From positions 1 through 16,978 of the forward strand of contig DJFA01000085.1 of the NCBI GenBank assembly GCA_002431975.1: 16,978 nt of DNA, in the 5' to 3' direction. Position numbers and translations under genes: made by a program. Positions 1-7,978 of this stretch are shown here, in pieces. The notes under the pieces are model-generated. The model was not told the origin of the DNA. It ran no database searches and saw nothing but the letters and a program-made list of their open reading frames with translations. The DNA is from Ruminococcus sp. UBA5884. GTDB lineage: Bacteria; Bacillota; Clostridia; Oscillospirales; Ruminococcaceae. Within the stretch, counting starts at the first letter, position 1. Every line of letters starts with the position of its first letter.

Positions 1-569
1 ATAATTTGTTGGGTTGCTATAGTGAAATTATTGACAAAACACTCTTTGGGGGTGAGAAGCTCCATGAGGAAAGTCAAGAACTTTTCGGGATAATACGCAC
101 CCTTTCGGATATTCGGGTCATAGCAGATGTTCAGGCGGTTGGTGCAGAACTCTCTGTGAGGATAGAAATTGCCGTTGAGATCCAGCTTTCCGTTCTGAAC
201 GTGGATAAAATTGAGGTCTGGTGTCAGAGGTGCGCTGTATGTATAGAGCCTGAGTGCGTCCATGATCTGCACGACCTTCTTTGACAGCCCTATCCACACG
301 CCCTGACGGAGCATACGATAGACCTCCGCCCCCAGAGCGTTCTCGTCCACCAGTCCGTCATAGTCGAAGAACCGTCCGCCGATGCACTTCATGGGGTGCT
401 TCTGCGTGAACAGCTTGCAGAATTTCAGCTCATTGACGGTGGTCTTGTCCAGCATCCATTCGGGTGTCTGAACAGAGTTCAGACCGTCACGTTCTTTCTT
501 CTTTTCAGGTGAAGCGGTTGTTTCAACATTCTCCCCATTCATCGACACATCGTTTGTATTCTCTCTCAA
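1..569 (-). CDS. Phage/plasmid primase, P4/D5 family (3' end outside window)
   Basis: This minus-strand frame is open from position 569 to the left edge, so only the N-terminal 189 residues are present. After a charged, low-complexity start comes a segment typical of the D5 N-terminal region of P4-type primase/helicases: 'NFIHVQNGKLDLNGNFYPH' followed by 'NRLNICYDP', a pattern that normally precedes the SF3 helicase domain. Such proteins act in replication of plasmids, phages and integrative elements. A TTG start at 569 is chosen because GGAGG lies 9 bases upstream (579-583); ATG at 542 is in frame but has no clear ribosome binding site. The gene overlaps the end of the upstream zinc-finger gene by about 47 bases, so the two were probably translationally coupled. 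The last dozen visible residues do not look like the family. The helicase motifs, if present, lie outside the window. Confidence 0.75.
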   Translation of the reverse strand, partial: MRENTNDVSMNGENVETTASPEKKKERDGLNSVQTPEWMLDKTTVNELKFCKLFTQKHPMKCIGGRFFDYDGLVDENALGAEVYRMLRQGVWIGLSKKVVQIMDALRLYTYSAPLTPDLNFIHVQNGKLDLNGNFYPHREFCTNRLNICYDPNIRKGAYYPEKFLTFLMELLTPKECFVNNFTIATQQI

Positions 570-1120
570 TCCTGTCTACCTCCAGTTTAACTTTTGCTTG
601 TTGCTCTTTGTCGAAACGGTTGAACGCCTCAAGCATATACTCCGCATAGCCGATATTCTGTAAAGCGTACACGAGAAACGCCTGTCCGTATCCTCATCGG
701 GAGAATCGGCACATAGCGCATTTTGTACTTGTCCAGCAGAGTAAAGTATTTCAGTAGAACATCAAACATATGCTCCACCCTTGCTTTCTCTGCCTTACGC
801 TTGGCGATCTCCCTGCGTCTGCGTGCCACTGCTTCCATGTCGGGCGGCTTGTCCACGTCCAGACCAAGGGCAAAATCGCTGTTGAGTTGCTTAACGGCTT
901 CGATAGCTGACAGCCCGAAAAGCTCCTGCACCAGCTTGATAACATCGCCGTGAGCCTGACAGCCAAAGCAGTAGTAGTGATCTTCATAGAGCTTGCAGGA
1001 CGGGTGACGCTCCCTGTGGAATGGGCAGAGCGCCACGTTTCTCCGGTGTACCTCTACACCGTAACTGCGAGCTGCTGTCGGCACATCGACAAGCTCTTTT
1101 ATATCGTCGAAAATAGTCAT
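523..1120 (-). pseudogene. CHC2 zinc-finger (DnaG-like) primase-associated protein, frameshifted
   Basis: Translation from ATG 1120 (GGAGG seven bases upstream) gives 'MTIFDDIKELVDV' and then a DnaG-type CHC2 zinc ribbon: CPFH around residues 32-35 and YCFGC around residues 49-53, followed by the usual GDVIKLVQ helix. This fold binds DNA in primases. About 135 residues in, the frame breaks. The expected continuation is found in two other frames: ADSPDEDTD in one (about 688-708), then 'FLVYALQNIGYAEYMLEAF' in a second, running to a stop at 523-525. Two indels, near 708-714 and 679-687, are therefore needed to restore one protein of roughly 200 residues. As read, the ORF ends early at 629. It lies directly upstream of and overlaps the P4-type primase, a common pairing in integrative elements. 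Real decay and sequencing error cannot be told apart here. Confidence 0.75.
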
Positions 1121-1138
1121 TTCTTGACCTCCTGATAC

Positions 1139-1167
1139 TTGAATTTGATATAGCTTTGTGCTATAAT
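1139..1167 (+). promoter_or_regulatory. Sigma-A type promoter of the STAND NTPase gene(s)
   Basis: TTGAAT (1139-1144), a 17-base spacer and TATAAT (1162-1167). It is followed by GGAAGGAG seven bases before ATG 1200. It lies in the gap between the minus-strand zinc-finger gene and the plus-strand genes. Confidence 0.7.
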
Positions 1168-1199
1168 TATATTGGAATATTATAGGAAGGAGCTGCCGT

Positions 1200-1547
1200 A
1201 TGAACTGTGACATCAAAACCGTGATTGCCATTCTGTATAAACAGCTCGTATCATCGTCTGTCAACACCTATCAGGCATTGGTGGATATGCTGTTCAAGTC
1301 CTATTTTAACGATCCGACCAGTCCGGAATATGACCGTTCAGAACCGTCAAAGCTGAATAAAGGCACTCGCACGTTATCCTCTAATATCACGGATTTTTAT
1401 GTGCGAAAGGATAAGTCTGTACTGCTCGGTGATATTAAAGGTGTGCTGAAATATATCCTTGACAAGCCGCAGCTCCACGTTTCGTTCTTTGACCTTATCA
1501 TCAATGATCCGCTTATATCCAAGCCCTATAAAAGCAGTTTGCTTTGA
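1200..1547 (+). CDS. N-terminal part of a STAND NTPase, or small partner protein (115 aa)
   Basis: ATG at 1200 is preceded by GGAAGGAG at seven bases and a good promoter. The 115-residue product has no motif I recognise; it is mostly helical, with no signal peptide or membrane segment. Its stop TGA (1545-1547) overlaps the TTG that opens the next, 529-codon ORF in the -1 frame. Read across the overlap, the end (INDPLISKPYKSSLL) and the start of the next ORF (NHSREYSDDEHLAEVFYSA) form a plausible continuous helical segment. Firmicute STAND NTPases often carry a helical N-terminal segment of this kind ahead of the GRE-x-E/P-loop region. I therefore think this is the 5' part of one gene that lost one T in the CTTTG run at 1542-1546, or a coupled two-gene unit. 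The coding call is sound; the separate-gene status is doubtful. Confidence 0.6.
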   Translation: MNCDIKTVIAILYKQLVSSSVNTYQALVDMLFKSYFNDPTSPEYDRSEPSKLNKGTRTLSSNITDFYVRKDKSVLLGDIKGVLKYILDKPQLHVSFFDLIINDPLISKPYKSSLL

Positions 1548-3133
1548 ATCATTCCCGTGAATACTCCGATGATGAGCATCTTGCGGAAGTATTCTATTCG
1601 GCTGTGACCATTGCCGCATACCGTCCATATTATAAAGCTGATAAGTATTGGTATGCGGATTACTACTATGATACGAACAGCAATTCAGAAGGTCTGTTTT
1701 CCAAAGCTAAACCTAAAGCTCCGCCAAAATATTTTACCGGACGTGAAAAGGAACTTGACGAGCTGCACACGCTGGTACAGAATAAAGGCAAGGTGTTTCT
1801 GACAGGCGTTGCAGGTGTCGGCAAGAGCGAGCTTGTCCGCACTTATGCGGAAAAGTATGCCTCGGAATATGCCCATATCGGATATTATAATTACAATGAA
1901 TATCGTAACGGCATAGTCGATATGATTGCGAATGTTCTGCCGAATATGGCATTTATCCGCAGTGACATTGAAGCTCTCTATGAAGAAAACCTTGAACTTC
2001 TGTCGGCATTTGAAAAAAATCTTCTGCTCGTTATCGACAATTATAATGTTCCTGCCGACCGTGACTCCAACCTGCCTGACCTTCTTGAATTGGAATGTGA
2101 TGTTATTTTCATTTCCTATTCTCACTATGACGATGATTTTACTGTATATGACCTGACAGAGTTCAGGACATTCCGTGAATCATATGATCTGATAAAGCAG
2201 TTTTATCCGTTTGATGAGAATGATCCTGATGTAAAATTCAAAATGCACCGTCTTGCGTTGATAACAGATAAATATCCGTTTTCATTGGAGCTGTGCGCCC
2301 GTTCCATGAAAAGAGGAACCGACACGCCCGATACCTGTGCAGATGCCTTTGTAGGAGGAATCAAGAATATGAAAGCAAGAATCCCTGCTAATAAAGACCG
2401 TAAGCCTAAGACCGACACACACTATCGTCACATTGAAAGCCTGTTCAGAAAGGCAGACCTCACTGTTACCGATAAATATGTGCTGTCATATATGCGTTTC
2501 ATGCCCGAATCGGGCGTTCCGAAAATGTTGTTTCAGAAATTGACAAGGCTTATTGATTTCACAGAGATCGACAAGCTGATCGACCTCGGCTTTATCCATG
2601 ATAACTCTGACGGTACGATCTCCATAACCTCTATTGTTCGCAAGCTCGTTGAAGCCGATTATAAGATCAGCCCCGAAGAAATGCTTGCGTTCGGTGAGAC
2701 TTTGTTCTCTACGGATACAAGCGAAGCTCCCAAAGAAGTACTTGCTGAGATTGCTGATAGAATTTCACCCTTGAAATATCTAACGATGATCGAAAGTGAT
2801 GTTTTTGTTGCATATCATCTGCTGTTTCAGTTTTACTTTAAGATCGAAAGCAATTTCAGCACAGATATGGCTATGAGCTGCTTGGCTATGAACTATAACA
2901 AGAACATTTTCAAACACCGCCTGCTGTACCAGGCGGACAAGGCTCAGTTTTTTGAGCGTTTCAAGGACAGCGAAAACTTTGATCTTATCAAGCAGACTCT
3001 TGAAAATACCGAGACCAATCCTCGCTGGCACGCTCATGAGGACGGCAAGGAGCCACCCAAAGAGCCGCTTGTCAGATCATTCATTGTTTCAGAGGAAGAT
3101 GATGCTGAGATTTTCGGCTTGAATGACGAGTGA
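1544..3133 (+). CDS. STAND-family P-loop NTPase (NB-ARC/NACHT-like)
   Basis: This 529-codon ORF has the layout of a signal-transduction ATPase. 'FTGREKELDELHTLV' (about residues 64-78) leads into Walker A GVAGVGKS (88-95), and Walker B LLLVIDN (160-166) follows. A winged-helix-like stretch comes next (about 295-370; 'VTDKYVLSYMRFMPESGVP' and 'LIDLGFIHDNSDGTISI'), then a helical C-terminal third with no TPR or WD repeats that I can see. Such proteins are molecular switches that oligomerise on sensing a ligand; bacterial members include antiphage sensors, but no effector domain is recognisable here. Translation as a separate gene would need TTG 1544, with no ribosome binding site and a 4-base overlap (TTGA) with the preceding stop. 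It sits alone, divergent from a replication module, as cargo would. Its stop abuts the stop of the convergent gene. Confidence 0.75.
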   Translation: MNHSREYSDDEHLAEVFYSAVTIAAYRPYYKADKYWYADYYYDTNSNSEGLFSKAKPKAPPKYFTGREKELDELHTLVQNKGKVFLTGVAGVGKSELVRTYAEKYASEYAHIGYYNYNEYRNGIVDMIANVLPNMAFIRSDIEALYEENLELLSAFEKNLLLVIDNYNVPADRDSNLPDLLELECDVIFISYSHYDDDFTVYDLTEFRTFRESYDLIKQFYPFDENDPDVKFKMHRLALITDKYPFSLELCARSMKRGTDTPDTCADAFVGGIKNMKARIPANKDRKPKTDTHYRHIESLFRKADLTVTDKYVLSYMRFMPESGVPKMLFQKLTRLIDFTEIDKLIDLGFIHDNSDGTISITSIVRKLVEADYKISPEEMLAFGETLFSTDTSEAPKEVLAEIADRISPLKYLTMIESDVFVAYHLLFQFYFKIESNFSTDMAMSCLAMNYNKNIFKHRLLYQADKAQFFERFKDSENFDLIKQTLENTETNPRWHAHEDGKEPPKEPLVRSFIVSEEDDAEIFGLNDE

Positions 3134-3625
3134 TCAGATAAAATCAAACAACCTCAGCAGCACATCTATCACTACCGCTACAGGTGCAGCGTAGTACAGA
3201 AGATCGCCAATCGTTCTAACGGTACAGAACCGCTTCACCGACTTACTTATCTGAATTGATGCTTTTTCGGCGGCTTCGGTCGCCGATCTTACTTTGCAGG
3301 CACAGACGGTAATATCCTTCTCCATCTGATCGCTGTTTGCCTGCACATACTGCATCAGCTCGTTGATGGCTTCTTTCTCCTGCTTTTTGACCTGATGATA
3401 GATGTTGTAAACGCTGTCAGAGACCTCTGTCCTGACGCTTTTTGCGTACTGCTCTTGCAGGCTCAGATTCTGCATCTGATGTTCGGACAACCTTTGTATT
3501 TCGGCGTTTATAGCTGTCGAATAGTTCTTCAAAAGTTGGCACATTTTTAGCGTTGCCGTTACCAAAAGAAGAACCCTCTCGTCCCTCTGAGCGTCCACCG
3601 ATGATACTCCGATCTCCTCCGCCAT
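3134..3625 (-). CDS. Hypothetical coiled-coil protein with C-terminal membrane segment
   Basis: I do not recognise a family. The product is rich in Glu, Gln, Lys and Ser in a long helical region (about 'AEIQRLSEHQMQNLSLQEQ' onward, likely coiled coil) and ends with one hydrophobic stretch, 'LLYYAAPVAVVIDVLLRLF', like a tail anchor. The frame stays open up to ATG 3691, but the first 22 codons from there are antisense to a conserved HsdR segment, so they are probably not original. ATG 3625 is a compromise start with no good ribosome binding site. ATG 3475 is another option, because a second minus-strand frame looks more gene-like upstream of it. The gene may be a fragment left at a recombination junction. 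Its stop directly abuts that of the convergent NTPase. Confidence 0.45.
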   Translation of the reverse strand: MAEEIGVSSVDAQRDERVLLLVTATLKMCQLLKNYSTAINAEIQRLSEHQMQNLSLQEQYAKSVRTEVSDSVYNIYHQVKKQEKEAINELMQYVQANSDQMEKDITVCACKVRSATEAAEKASIQISKSVKRFCTVRTIGDLLYYAAPVAVVIDVLLRLFDFI

Positions 3626-3637
3626 TTCCCGAACTCT

Positions 3638-4672
3638 CGTTTTGTTGTAGCCAATAAGTATCAGACAGGTTTTGACGAACCGTTGCTTCATTCCATGTAT
3701 GTAGACAAGAAGCTGAAAAGCGTAGCAGCCGTGCAGACACTTTCTCGTTTGAACCGTACTTGCTTCGGAAAGGCAAGCACTTTCGTCCTTGACTTTGAAA
3801 ATACAGAGGAAGACATCAAGAAAGCGTTCCAGCCGTTCTATGAGGAATCTTCCATGGAAGGCGCCACAGACCTGAATGTGGTGTATGATCTCAGGAACAA
3901 GCTGAACGAGTATATGCTGTTCAATTATGATGATGTCGAGAAATTCAACGACTTTATGTCAAAGCAGACGGGAAAAGGGCAGAACGCAGCCGCACTCGGT
4001 AAGCTCGCAGGAATGTTCCGACCTGTTATTGACAGATACAGAGATCTTTCCGAGGAAGATCAGTATGCAGTCCGTGACTATCTCCGCAAGTTTACAAGAA
4101 CTTATGCGTATATCACCCAGATCGTCAGACTGCACGATAAAGACCTTTTTGCGGAATATCTGTACACTTCAAATCTGTTGAGACTTCTGCCAAAATTAGG
4201 CAAGGACATAGTTGACATCGACGATAAGGTCAGACTCGAATATGCCAATCTGAAAGAAACATATAACGGAGCGATCATACTCGATGAAAAGAAAGTTGTA
4301 TGGGTTCCCGGCGGAGCAACTGCTCCCAAGAAGCCTAACAAGAAAAAGGACACTTTACAGAGTATCATAGATAAGGTCAATGAGCGATTTGACGGTCAGT
4401 TCACCGATGCAGACAGGGTTATTATCGAAGGTATCTACCGTATGTTCATGGACGATAAAGACGTTAAGAAATTCAAGAAATACGCCAGCGATAACAGCAC
4501 AGAAATGTTTGTCAACTCCCTGTTCCCGGAGAAATTCAAGGAGATCGTTACACAGTGTTTTCTTGATAACAACGAATCATTCCAGAAGCTGTTCAACGAT
4601 CCTGAGTTTTATCAGAAGGTGCAGGACGTTATGGCAAAAGAGCTGTATAAGTCGCTGAGGAAAAACTCATAA
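3638..4672 (+). pseudogene. hsdR: Type I restriction enzyme HsdR, 3' remnant
   Basis: From about 3638 the plus strand reads 'RFVVANKYQTGFDEPLLHS', then MYVDKKLK and 'AVQTLSRLNRT'. This is the end of the SF2 translocase core of HsdR, including the Q-x-x-x-R-x-x-R type motif VI. The frame then continues through the helical C-terminal region to the stop at 4672, about 340 residues. A full HsdR is roughly 900-1100 residues, so the N-terminal nuclease domain and the first helicase motifs are missing. Upstream, the frame hits a stop at 3602-3604 and the sequence instead encodes minus-strand material. An ORF call would begin at TTG 3683 or ATG 3695. No HsdM or HsdS is in the window. It cannot be a working restriction subunit by itself; it is probably the scar of an insertion or recombination. 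Confidence 0.8.
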
Positions 4673-4677
4673 GATTT

Positions 4678-4713
4678 AAGAGCCGTATGTGAGTTAAATT
4701 CCTAACGGCTCTT
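4678..4713 (+). terminator. Probable terminator after the HsdR remnant
   Basis: A perfect 9-bp stem, AAGAGCCGT (4678-4686) with ACGGCTCTT (4705-4713), and an 18-base loop. The U-tract after it is poor (ATAGGATAAAA), so termination may be partial. Confidence 0.5.
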
Positions 4714-4756
4714 ATAGGATAAAATGTAAATCTGTAACAGAGAGGAGAAAAATATA

Positions 4757-7585
4757 ATGGATGCACCTTTACGCATAGACGAGCAGATAATGAACAGTGA
4801 CAGAGTTATTTGCCGTCATATTGATAGCATAGAAAAATCTACAATTGGAGAAATATCTCAGGACATTCTTTCGCATCTTCGCCATTTCGTCGAACATATT
4901 ATGCTGAAGATTTATGCCAATGGAGAGGATATCGAAGATTCACATGAAAATGTTCAAAAAGCAGTAAAGTATGTTAAAAGCCAGATGAAATTGAAGCATA
5001 TTGCACGTTTTCATCGTTTCTTGCAGGTATCTGTATCTCATAGAACTTTAGCAGAAGAAAATGCTAATCGATTGATGCTCAAATATTATGAATATCTTCT
5101 GAGAATAAAGAATTATCTTCAGGACAATTATTCTATGGAAGTCCTCCATAACCTTGAAAAGTTTCCTATTGAAATAGATGATAGTTACAAAGAATACTAT
5201 GAGAAGATTTCTGAGAAAATTGAATTATACCATACTCCTATAAGAGAAGGATTTCGATTTGACCGGTTTTATATCCAATCAATAAAGCCATTTTTTGTAA
5301 ACGGGAAAGTATACTATGAAGTCGCGTTCATACCGGCAAATGATAAAGCAAGCAAAACAGACCGCCTCATTGCGTTTACAGATATTGAATTATCCGATTA
5401 TTACGCTGTCAGATTTGCTATAGCCAATATTTCAATTGAAATTTTTAGAAAAACCATGCCCATACGAGTTATTGTCAATTGGGAAGTGAATATTCGTCCT
5501 TGTGAATTCGATAATTTTGCAAAACTGATTTACAAGAATGCCCCTAAGTTATCTAAAGCCGAACAGAAGCATTTATCACAATATTTAACTGATACCGGAG
5601 CAAATTTATCCGAGCTCCTTGATATTTCAGATGAAGTCTTTGCTAATTTACGCAGTAAAATCGTTCCAAATTCAAGTTCCACATTTTTCTTTGATATTCT
5701 GGATTATTGCAGAGAGCTTGCGAAGAACCATCGTCCTGGTGCGAATATACTAAAGTATTTATTATTTCATATGACAAACTGGATAATAAAGGCACAACAC
5801 AAAAAGCACTGGAATGAAAGAAGCCGTGAATATACAGGTAATTTTAGATTATCTGGTCTATATCTTCATTATAAATGCATTCCATTTGATCAAATGCCGT
5901 TTTGTTCTGCTCTTAGAAAACACGTTCCGAGCATTTCTGATATATTTGATTGCTTTGAAATATTAGGACGTGAGCATGAGATTATTGCTTGGTTTATCAG
6001 GCATAATACAGAACAAAAAGGAATTCTGTTTACACCGTTAGAAAAAGCGGAAGGTAGTGATTCCCATAAGTATAAATACTTCGATGATGTTGAAACATTG
6101 GTAAGAATATATAACAGCAAACTATATGATAATGACACGCAGCAAGCACGTAAGTTGATAATTAAGAATGAACATATTTTTATTGAAAGCTATAAAAATG
6201 ATACTGTTTCTATAATTCAAACTGTAAAAAGCCTGACCACTAAAGGGATTCCTAATCACGCTAACACAGCGAAGCATTGGATAGATACTCAAGATAATAG
6301 CGATCTGTCAGATGAGAAAAAAGATGCCTTAATCAATTTGTTTGATAAATCGAAAGTGGCTTTGATTTATGGTGCAGCAGGAACTGGAAAAACGACATTG
6401 ATCAATTATATTTCAACATTTTTCAAAGACTACTCTCGGTTGTACTTAGCTCACACAAATCCAGCGGTAAACAATTTGAAAAGAAAAGTGAGCGCATCAT
6501 CAAAATGCAATTTTATGACTATCACCAAATTTACTAATCCGTATGCTAAAGATTTAAAAAGAGACTATGATATTCTTATAATAGATGAGTGTAGTACCGT
6601 AAGCAATAAAAGTATGAGAAAAGTTCTTGAACTTGCTCAATATAAGCTCCTGATTTTGGTAGGAGATATATACCAAATCGAGGCTATCGAATTTGGAAAC
6701 TGGTTTAACGCAGTAAGGTTCTTTATCCCCCAAACATCAGTATGCGAATTGAAAAAGCCGTTCAGAACGGAAAGCCAGCAGTTATTAGACCTGTGGGATA
6801 ATGTCAGAAAAATGCAGGGTAATAATGAAGATAGTGATGTTCTTGACAGATTACAAGCGGGTGAGTTTTCGGCTGAGTTGGATACTTCAATATTCAATTC
6901 TGCGGCAGAAAATGAAATAATTCTTTGCTTAAACTATGGAGGACTTTACGGCATTAATAATATCAATCATTTCATGCAAGAAAACAATAGCGGTAAAGAA
7001 ATCTATCGTGGCATACAAAGATACAAAGTCGGTGATCCTATTCTGTTCAACGATGCTGCAGACTCGTTTTTCAGCAGTGATGAAGATGAAGTTCCTGTTA
7101 TTCATAATAATATGAAAGCCAAGATCGTTGATTTCTCAGTTTTGAATGAAGGACAAGCAAATGAGTCGATTCAATTTGATGTCGAACTGGATAAGCCTCT
7201 TATAGAACTAAATATGGAGAATCATAACTTCACTATCATTGGAACAAATCAGGAAGGCAACTCGATTATTCGGTTTGAAGTCTTTAAGAATAAAAGTACT
7301 GACGAGGATGATGATGAAACTTCAAGGGCAACGATACCATTTCAGATAGCTTATGCAGTTTCAATTCATAAAGCGCAGGGTCTTGAATATGATTCCGTTA
7401 AAATAGTAATAACTGATGAGATAGATGAACTCATAACACATAGTATATTCTATACTGCAATTACTCGTGCCAAAAAAAGATTAAAAATCTATTGGTCAAA
7501 AGCTGTTGAACAGAAGATACTTGAAAGAATAAAACCTGTAGATAACCGTCAGGATATTGCATTACTAAAAAATGAGATAAAATGA
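4757..7585 (+). CDS. SF1 helicase (RecD/UvrD-like AAA domain) with long uncharacterised N-terminal region
   Basis: The C-terminal 400 residues carry a complete SF1 helicase set: Walker A GAAGTGKTT (about 539-547), motif II IIDEC (608-612), motif III GDIYQ (636-640), SIHKAQG (869-875) as in RecD-like C-terminal UvrD domains, and motif VI YTAITRAKKRL (899-909). It should be an ATP-driven DNA (or RNA) translocase. The first 530 residues match nothing I know; they are helical at first ('SQDILSHLRHFVEHIMLKI'), then mixed. No nuclease motif is obvious. GGAG lies nine bases before ATG 4757. It follows the HsdR remnant with only the weak terminator between, and helicases of this sort occur beside type I restriction genes, so a defence-related role is possible but is inference. 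The gene is A/T-richer than the NTPase upstream, suggesting a different origin. Confidence 0.8.
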   Translation: MDAPLRIDEQIMNSDRVICRHIDSIEKSTIGEISQDILSHLRHFVEHIMLKIYANGEDIEDSHENVQKAVKYVKSQMKLKHIARFHRFLQVSVSHRTLAEENANRLMLKYYEYLLRIKNYLQDNYSMEVLHNLEKFPIEIDDSYKEYYEKISEKIELYHTPIREGFRFDRFYIQSIKPFFVNGKVYYEVAFIPANDKASKTDRLIAFTDIELSDYYAVRFAIANISIEIFRKTMPIRVIVNWEVNIRPCEFDNFAKLIYKNAPKLSKAEQKHLSQYLTDTGANLSELLDISDEVFANLRSKIVPNSSSTFFFDILDYCRELAKNHRPGANILKYLLFHMTNWIIKAQHKKHWNERSREYTGNFRLSGLYLHYKCIPFDQMPFCSALRKHVPSISDIFDCFEILGREHEIIAWFIRHNTEQKGILFTPLEKAEGSDSHKYKYFDDVETLVRIYNSKLYDNDTQQARKLIIKNEHIFIESYKNDTVSIIQTVKSLTTKGIPNHANTAKHWIDTQDNSDLSDEKKDALINLFDKSKVALIYGAAGTGKTTLINYISTFFKDYSRLYLAHTNPAVNNLKRKVSASSKCNFMTITKFTNPYAKDLKRDYDILIIDECSTVSNKSMRKVLELAQYKLLILVGDIYQIEAIEFGNWFNAVRFFIPQTSVCELKKPFRTESQQLLDLWDNVRKMQGNNEDSDVLDRLQAGEFSAELDTSIFNSAAENEIILCLNYGGLYGINNINHFMQENNSGKEIYRGIQRYKVGDPILFNDAADSFFSSDEDEVPVIHNNMKAKIVDFSVLNEGQANESIQFDVELDKPLIELNMENHNFTIIGTNQEGNSIIRFEVFKNKSTDEDDDETSRATIPFQIAYAVSIHKAQGLEYDSVKIVITDEIDELITHSIFYTAITRAKKRLKIYWSKAVEQKILERIKPVDNRQDIALLKNEIK

Positions 7586-7593
7586 TTATACTA

Positions 7594-7634
7594 AGAGCGA
7601 GCTGTCGATTCTGGCAACTCGCTCTCTTTCTTAT
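7594..7634. terminator. Bidirectional intrinsic terminator
   Basis: Stem AGAGCGAG (7594-7601) with CTCGCTCT (7618-7625), followed on the plus strand by CTTTCTTATT. It lies between the stop of the helicase (7585) and the stop of the convergent small gene (7631), so it can serve both. Confidence 0.7.
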
Positions 7635-7843
7635 TCGTCTTCGTCGCTGCACTCGTCCAACCCGTGAAGCAGTTGGATATATACGCACTCCGCACGCTCA
7701 TGTTCTTCATCGTCCGTTGACATCATAAGTTCAAGAAAATACGCCTTTGCTTCTTCGTAGTCGTTCCAGACCTCACGTCTGCCGTTGCATATGGTAGTGA
7801 CCTTGCGTGACTTCGGCATTGCCAATTCTGAGATTTTCAACAT
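7631..7843 (-). CDS. Small acidic protein of unknown function (70 aa)
   Basis: ATG 7843 has GGAGG eight bases upstream and a promoter further out, so this is a well-equipped gene; the frame is open further upstream but without such signals. The product starts MLKISELAMPKSRKVT, has a central Trp-Asn-Asp-Tyr segment and ends in a run of acidic residues (HGLDECSDEDE). From memory, small proteins like this recur in Ruminococcus integrative elements, but I cannot name a family. No membrane segment, zinc motif or clear DNA-binding fold is visible. It is convergent with the helicase and divergent from the DUF234 ATPase. Confidence 0.65.
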   Translation of the reverse strand: MLKISELAMPKSRKVTTICNGRREVWNDYEEAKAYFLELMMSTDDEEHERAECVYIQLLHGLDECSDEDE

Positions 7844-7876
7844 AGCTGTGACCTCCATAAGTTTTATTGTAGATTC

Positions 7877-7905
7877 ATTATATACCACAGCAAGCTAAGA
7901 GTCCA
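7877..7905 (-). promoter_or_regulatory. Promoter of the small acidic protein gene
   Basis: On the minus strand: TGGACT (7905-7900), 17-base spacer, TATAAT (7882-7877), about 30 bases ahead of ATG 7843. The non-coding stretch 7844-8165 holds this promoter, a palindrome at 7979-7999, the inverted repeats at 8044-8080 and the promoter of the next plus-strand gene. Confidence 0.55.
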
Positions 7906-7978
7906 GCTCTGCGGCAAATCTGTAACTATTCTTGTGAAATGCACAGTAATACCGACACTTTCCCTGGTGCATAATAAC

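Noticed and set aside
31..60. TTGACA at 31-36 as a promoter
   Set aside because: No -10 box follows at 16-18 bases, and it lies inside the minus-strand primase frame.
6..284. Plus-strand open frame of 92 codons
   Set aside because: It is antisense to the better-supported P4-type primase frame, has no ribosome binding site and shows no family features.
1685..2125. Minus-strand open frame of 146 codons
   Set aside because: Antisense to the P-loop region of the STAND NTPase; no start signals and no recognisable protein.
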